Assembly: GCA_000437895.1 (NCBI GenBank)
Contig: FR902134.1
Coordinates: 1-8,280 of the forward strand
DNA length: 8,280 nt
Reading direction: 5' to 3'
Source of the DNA: Clostridium sp. CAG:914
Lineage (GTDB): Bacteria; Bacillota_I; Bacilli_A; RF39; UBA660
The position numbers and the translations under genes are program-made. Of this stretch, positions 4,926-8,280 are shown in pieces. The notes under the pieces were generated by a model. It ran no database searches. It had not been told where the DNA came from and worked only from the letters and a program-made list of their open reading frames with translations. Every line of letters begins with the position of its first letter. Within the stretch, counting starts at the first letter, position 1.

Positions 4926-7403
4926 AAGAAAATATTTAAGTATTTAGTACCTTCTTTAGTAACTTTGGTGTTATTAGCAATAGTTTTTTGGTGTAATGAT
5001 TTATATCCTTTTGGGGTTAATTCTATTGTTCAAGTGGATGCTGATTATCAATTTATTCCTGTATTATATCGTATATATGATTTTTTACATGGTAATGCGT
5101 CAGTGATATATGATGATATTGGTCTTGGTAATAGTATATATACTTCGATGATTATACAGGGTAGTATTTTTAGTCCTATTACTTGGTTGGTTTATTTTGT
5201 TAAGAGGAGTGAAATAATAAATTTTTTTAATGTATTAGTTATTATTAAGATGTGTTTGTTATCTTTGACTTCTTATATTTATATTAGAAATACTTATAAG
5301 GTGAGTAATTTTTACCAAATATTATTTTCTGTTGTATATACTTTTAATGGTTGGATATTACTTAATTATTTTAATATTATGTGGTTAGATTCTGTTATTT
5401 TATTTCCTTTGATTGTATTATTTTTAGATAAATTATTATTTGAGAATAAGTATATGGGGTATATTATTACTTTGTCTTTATCATTAATTATTTCTTATTA
5501 TATTAGTGCTTTTATACTTATATTTATAGTTTTTTATTCTTTTATTAGGCTTAGTTTATTTAAAAAGGATAATTATAAGAAAGTAATACTTATGCTTGGT
5601 ATTTCTACGTTGATTTCTTTATTTATTTCTTCTTTTAGTGTTATTCCTAGTGTTTATCAAACTATTTTATCTAGTAGGTTATCAAATAATTCTAATTATC
5701 CTTTATTTGGTTGTACTATTAATAAAATAATATATTTTATTGGTAATTATTTGGCTATTATTTTATTTTTTATGCTTATGTTTAAGATGGGTAAGGATAG
5801 AAAAAATGTTATTAGTTTTCTTATTTTGTTTATATTATTTTTTATTGGTGTTATATTTGAACCTATTAATTTAGCTTTACATTTTGGTAGTCATTGGTCT
5901 TTTCCTTATAGATATTCTTTTATTACTAATTTTATATTAATTATGGGTAGTTTATATTATATTGAGAAATATGATATTAAGAATAAGAAGATTAATTATA
6001 TATTTCTTATTATATCTATTATTGGAATAATTGGGGCTATATATTTAAATTATATTTTTAAAGATGATATAAGGGAATCGTATTTATTATTAGATTTTAA
6101 TGATAGTAAGGTATTTAAATATGTTATAGGTATATCTTTTGTTATAATTATTTCTTATGTTTGTAGTTTATGTTGTGGTAATAAGAGAGTTATAAATTTT
6201 ATGTTAGGTATTGTGACACTTGTTAGTATTTATATTACAACTTCTTGGACAATGTTTTATTCTTCTGGTTATTTTTTGGTTAGAGATGCTAATAATCTTA
6301 ATGATAGTTTATATTTGGGAGATAATGATATAGAGAGGTATAAGATGAATTATTCTTCTTATAGTCCTGATTATGGTTTTGTTATTAATAGATCTACTTT
6401 GGATAATTGGTTACATATATTACCTAAAGGGATGACGGATGTTTATAGTAGTCTTGGTTATTTAAATACTGATACGTGTATTAGGTCTTTGGGTGGTACT
6501 ATACTTATTGATAATTTGTTATATATGAATAATATTATTTCTAAGAATAGTATGGATGATAATATTTATTCTTTGGTTAGTGAGAGTAGTGATTATAAGT
6601 TATATCAATATAATTATAAATTGCCTTTTGGTGTTATATATGATGATGGTAATTATGACTATGATGGTTTGAGTGGTTTTTATTTACATAATAGAATATT
6701 TTATGATTTGTTTGGGGGATCTAATATTATACGTATTGAATATATGGATGTTAATGATACGGTTAGTTATTTGAAGAGGGAATACGATATTTCTAAGGGA
6801 ATGGTATATATAGATTTGGTTGATTATGGTGAATATGTTGATTATATTGTTATTAATGATCAATATATATATGATTTTAATAATTATATTAAGTATTTGG
6901 GTATGTATGAATGTAATGTTAATATTGAGATATATTTTAAGGATGATGTTTATATATCAGGTATAGATATTGGTGTTATTGATTATTATGATTATATTAA
7001 TTTTATTAATAGTGTTAGTGATGATATTGTTATTAATGAATATGGTAATGGTTATAATGTGTTAGTTAATAATATGGATAGTGATAAGTCTTTATTTTTA
7101 CCTATTAATAATATTTTAGGACTTAAGGTATATAATAATGGTAAGTTAGTTGATACGGATAAGTATTTAGATAATTTTTTGTCTATTAAGTTATCTTATG
7201 GTGAGAATGATATTATTATTAAATATGAATTGCCGTTATTTAAATTGGGGTTGTTTTTTAGTATACTTGGTATAGTTATGTTATTTATTTATAAGAATAT
7301 GGGTATTAAATTAGATATATTATCTAATATTGTGTATTATATATATATGATAGTGGTATTAGTTTTTTATTTATATATTTATGTTTATTCTTTTATAAAA
7401 TAG
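4923..7403 (+). CDS. yfhO: YfhO family GT-C-type membrane protein
   Basis: About 826 residues, a typical YfhO length. The first 450 or so form a bundle of roughly ten membrane helices. Family motifs: D39-A-D41-YQF in the first outer loop (the usual place of the catalytic Asp in GT-C glycosyltransferases), IGLGN, GSIFSPITWL, YTFNGWILLNYFNIMWLDS and HWSFPYRYSF. A large, probably extracellular region rich in Asp, Asn and Tyr follows (about 455-770), then two C-terminal helices. In Bacillus subtilis, YfhO is implicated in glycosylating lipoteichoic acid; that a related polymer is the substrate here is inference. The start is ambiguous among GTG 4914, ATG 4917 and ATG 4923. The last is chosen because it begins MKKIFKYL and has GTGAT upstream. 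mreC follows after 29 bases, so the two are probably co-transcribed. Lysine codons favour AAG (28 AAG to 15 AAA by hand count), unlike lemA and divIVA. Confidence 0.9.
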   Translation: MKKIFKYLVPSLVTLVLLAIVFWCNDLYPFGVNSIVQVDADYQFIPVLYRIYDFLHGNASVIYDDIGLGNSIYTSMIIQGSIFSPITWLVYFVKRSEIINFFNVLVIIKMCLLSLTSYIYIRNTYKVSNFYQILFSVVYTFNGWILLNYFNIMWLDSVILFPLIVLFLDKLLFENKYMGYIITLSLSLIISYYISAFILIFIVFYSFIRLSLFKKDNYKKVILMLGISTLISLFISSFSVIPSVYQTILSSRLSNNSNYPLFGCTINKIIYFIGNYLAIILFFMLMFKMGKDRKNVISFLILFILFFIGVIFEPINLALHFGSHWSFPYRYSFITNFILIMGSLYYIEKYDIKNKKINYIFLIISIIGIIGAIYLNYIFKDDIRESYLLLDFNDSKVFKYVIGISFVIIISYVCSLCCGNKRVINFMLGIVTLVSIYITTSWTMFYSSGYFLVRDANNLNDSLYLGDNDIERYKMNYSSYSPDYGFVINRSTLDNWLHILPKGMTDVYSSLGYLNTDTCIRSLGGTILIDNLLYMNNIISKNSMDDNIYSLVSESSDYKLYQYNYKLPFGVIYDDGNYDYDGLSGFYLHNRIFYDLFGGSNIIRIEYMDVNDTVSYLKREYDISKGMVYIDLVDYGEYVDYIVINDQYIYDFNNYIKYLGMYECNVNIEIYFKDDVYISGIDIGVIDYYDYINFINSVSDDIVINEYGNGYNVLVNNMDSDKSLFLPINNILGLKVYNNGKLVDTDKYLDNFLSIKLSYGENDIIIKYELPLFKLGLFFSILGIVMLFIYKNMGIKLDILSNIVYYIYMIVVLVFYLYIYVYSFIK

Positions 7404-7432
7404 TATATAATAATTATTAGGAAAGTGATGTT

Positions 7433-8280
7433 ATGAGAAGAAAAAAGAAAGATATGAAACTAAAATATATTGTATTATTAGGTATAGCTTTTATTGTTTT
7501 GGTGTTTGTTATTTTTTCTTTTACTTTAAAGGAAGATAGGAAGTTAAATAAATTTGAGTGGTTAGTTAAGGATAGTGTTATGGCTATTGAAAGAGTGGTA
7601 TTATATCCATTTAATTATGTGGTAGATAAAGTTGGTGAATTTTTTGAACTTAAGGATATAAGGGAAAAGTATGAAGTTTTAAAGAATTCTTTGGATAGGG
7701 TAGATTCTATAGAGGCTGAGAATAAATTACTTAGGAAAGAGTTAGAAGATATGAAGGAAGAACTTAATATTAGTCATACATTAACAGAATATGAATATTT
7801 AAATGCTACGGTTATTAGTAGGAATGTTTCATATTGGTACAATACTATTACAATTGATAAGGGTAGTCATAATGGTGTTTTGGTAGATATGATAGTGGTT
7901 AATGCACAAGGACTTATTGGTAAAGTTGTTTCTGTTACGGCTTTTACTTCTAATGTTAAATTGCTTAGTACTAATGATAAAAATAATAAGATAAGTGTTT
8001 TGATTAGTAATTCTGATAATACAAATTATTATGGGGTTATTAATGGATATAATTATAATGATAAATCTTTGATTGTGGAAGGTATTAGTAATACAGATCA
8101 TATTGAAAATGGTGCTTATGTATATACTAGTGGGTTAGGTGGAGTTTTTCCTCGTGGAATATTAGTGGGTACTGTTTCTTCAATAACTACTGATGAATAT
8201 GATTTGTCTAAGATTATTAAGGTTAAACCTAGTGCTGATTTTGAAGATATTAATTATGTAGCTGTTTTAAAGAGAAAGAG
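7433..8280 (+). CDS. mreC: Rod shape-determining protein MreC (3' end outside the window)
   Basis: 282 complete codons are visible with no stop, so the gene runs off the right edge; MreC is usually 270-300 residues, so little is missing. MreC is a membrane-anchored scaffold of the elongation machinery that links MreB/MreD to the PBP2-type transpeptidase. Seen here: a basic N-terminus (MRRKKKDMKLK), one membrane helix (about 12-30), a coiled coil (about 72-113) and the beta-rich MreC core. The core carries the family motifs YWYNTITIDKGSHNGV, VVNAQGLIGKVV and YTSGLGGVFPRGILVGTV. ATG 7433 is the start, with AGGA at 7419-7422 upstream. An earlier ATG (7428) meets a stop after two codons. It probably shares the yfhO transcript. 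Its presence implies a walled, probably rod-shaped cell; mreD would be expected next but lies outside. Confidence 0.93.
   Translation, partial: MRRKKKDMKLKYIVLLGIAFIVLVFVIFSFTLKEDRKLNKFEWLVKDSVMAIERVVLYPFNYVVDKVGEFFELKDIREKYEVLKNSLDRVDSIEAENKLLRKELEDMKEELNISHTLTEYEYLNATVISRNVSYWYNTITIDKGSHNGVLVDMIVVNAQGLIGKVVSVTAFTSNVKLLSTNDKNNKISVLISNSDNTNYYGVINGYNYNDKSLIVEGISNTDHIENGAYVYTSGLGGVFPRGILVGTVSSITTDEYDLSKIIKVKPSADFEDINYVAVLKRK

Noticed and set aside
6841..7050. Short repeated strings within yfhO (for example IVIN coding stretches)
   Set aside because: They are short, differ outside a few codons and follow from Asp/Asn/Ile-rich composition rather than domain duplication.
7829..8101. Open frame on the - strand, 90 codons
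   Set aside because: It is antisense to the conserved MreC core, and its Ile/Asn-rich product reflects AT-rich codons read backwards.
721..8280. Possible Mycoplasma-type code (TGA as Trp)
   Set aside because: About two dozen tryptophans are all TGG. With TGA reassigned in so AT-rich a genome, TGA would be expected to dominate.

Overview
The window is very AT-rich (G+C well under 30% by eye) and every gene I can support lies on the + strand. The gene set (LemA, TruA, SepF, a DivIVA-family protein, a sortase-type surface protein, YfhO, MreC) points to a low-GC Bacillota bacterium with a cell wall. MreC, SepF and DivIVA argue against a wall-less mollicute. A host-associated, uncultured Bacilli lineage would fit, but that is inference. 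Every tryptophan I read is TGG and no reading frame contains an internal TGA, so the standard bacterial code fits and a Mycoplasma-type code does not. I see no tRNA, rRNA, CRISPR array or insertion sequence, and no gene-free stretch longer than about 140 bases.

Layout. 1-138 is an upstream region with an 18-bp perfect palindrome and a promoter. 139-690 is lemA, closed by an intrinsic terminator that overlaps its stop codon. Directly after the terminator's T-run comes a soluble zinc metallopeptidase of the YgjP/WLM type (721-1350) with no Shine-Dalgarno sequence. An extended -10 promoter then precedes truA (1403-2143), whose stop codon sits in a perfect 18-bp tandem duplication. A good sigma-A-type promoter (2182-2210) drives what looks like one transcript: sepF (2271-2648), a divIVA-like gene (2651-3079, two bases after the sepF stop) and a large Cys-rich, sortase-anchored surface protein (3095-4834). 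A strong hairpin terminator at 4841-4876 ends it. A -10 element close to the next start codon then begins yfhO (4923-7403), followed after 29 bases by mreC (from 7433), which runs off the right edge.

How the genes fit together. The right two thirds is a cell-envelope block. SepF tethers FtsZ to the membrane, the DivIVA-like protein marks curved membrane or the division site, YfhO is a GT-C-fold membrane protein linked to glycosylation of envelope polymers, and MreC organises the elongation machinery. The surface protein in the middle is the least understood part. It has an unassigned N-terminal half, InlB-B-like repeats of which two share a conserved cysteine spacing, a pure serine linker and an NPQTG sorting signal, and it appears to be co-transcribed with division genes. 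I found no clear evidence of a wholly new system. The surface protein and its coupling to sepF-divIVA are the most promising leads.
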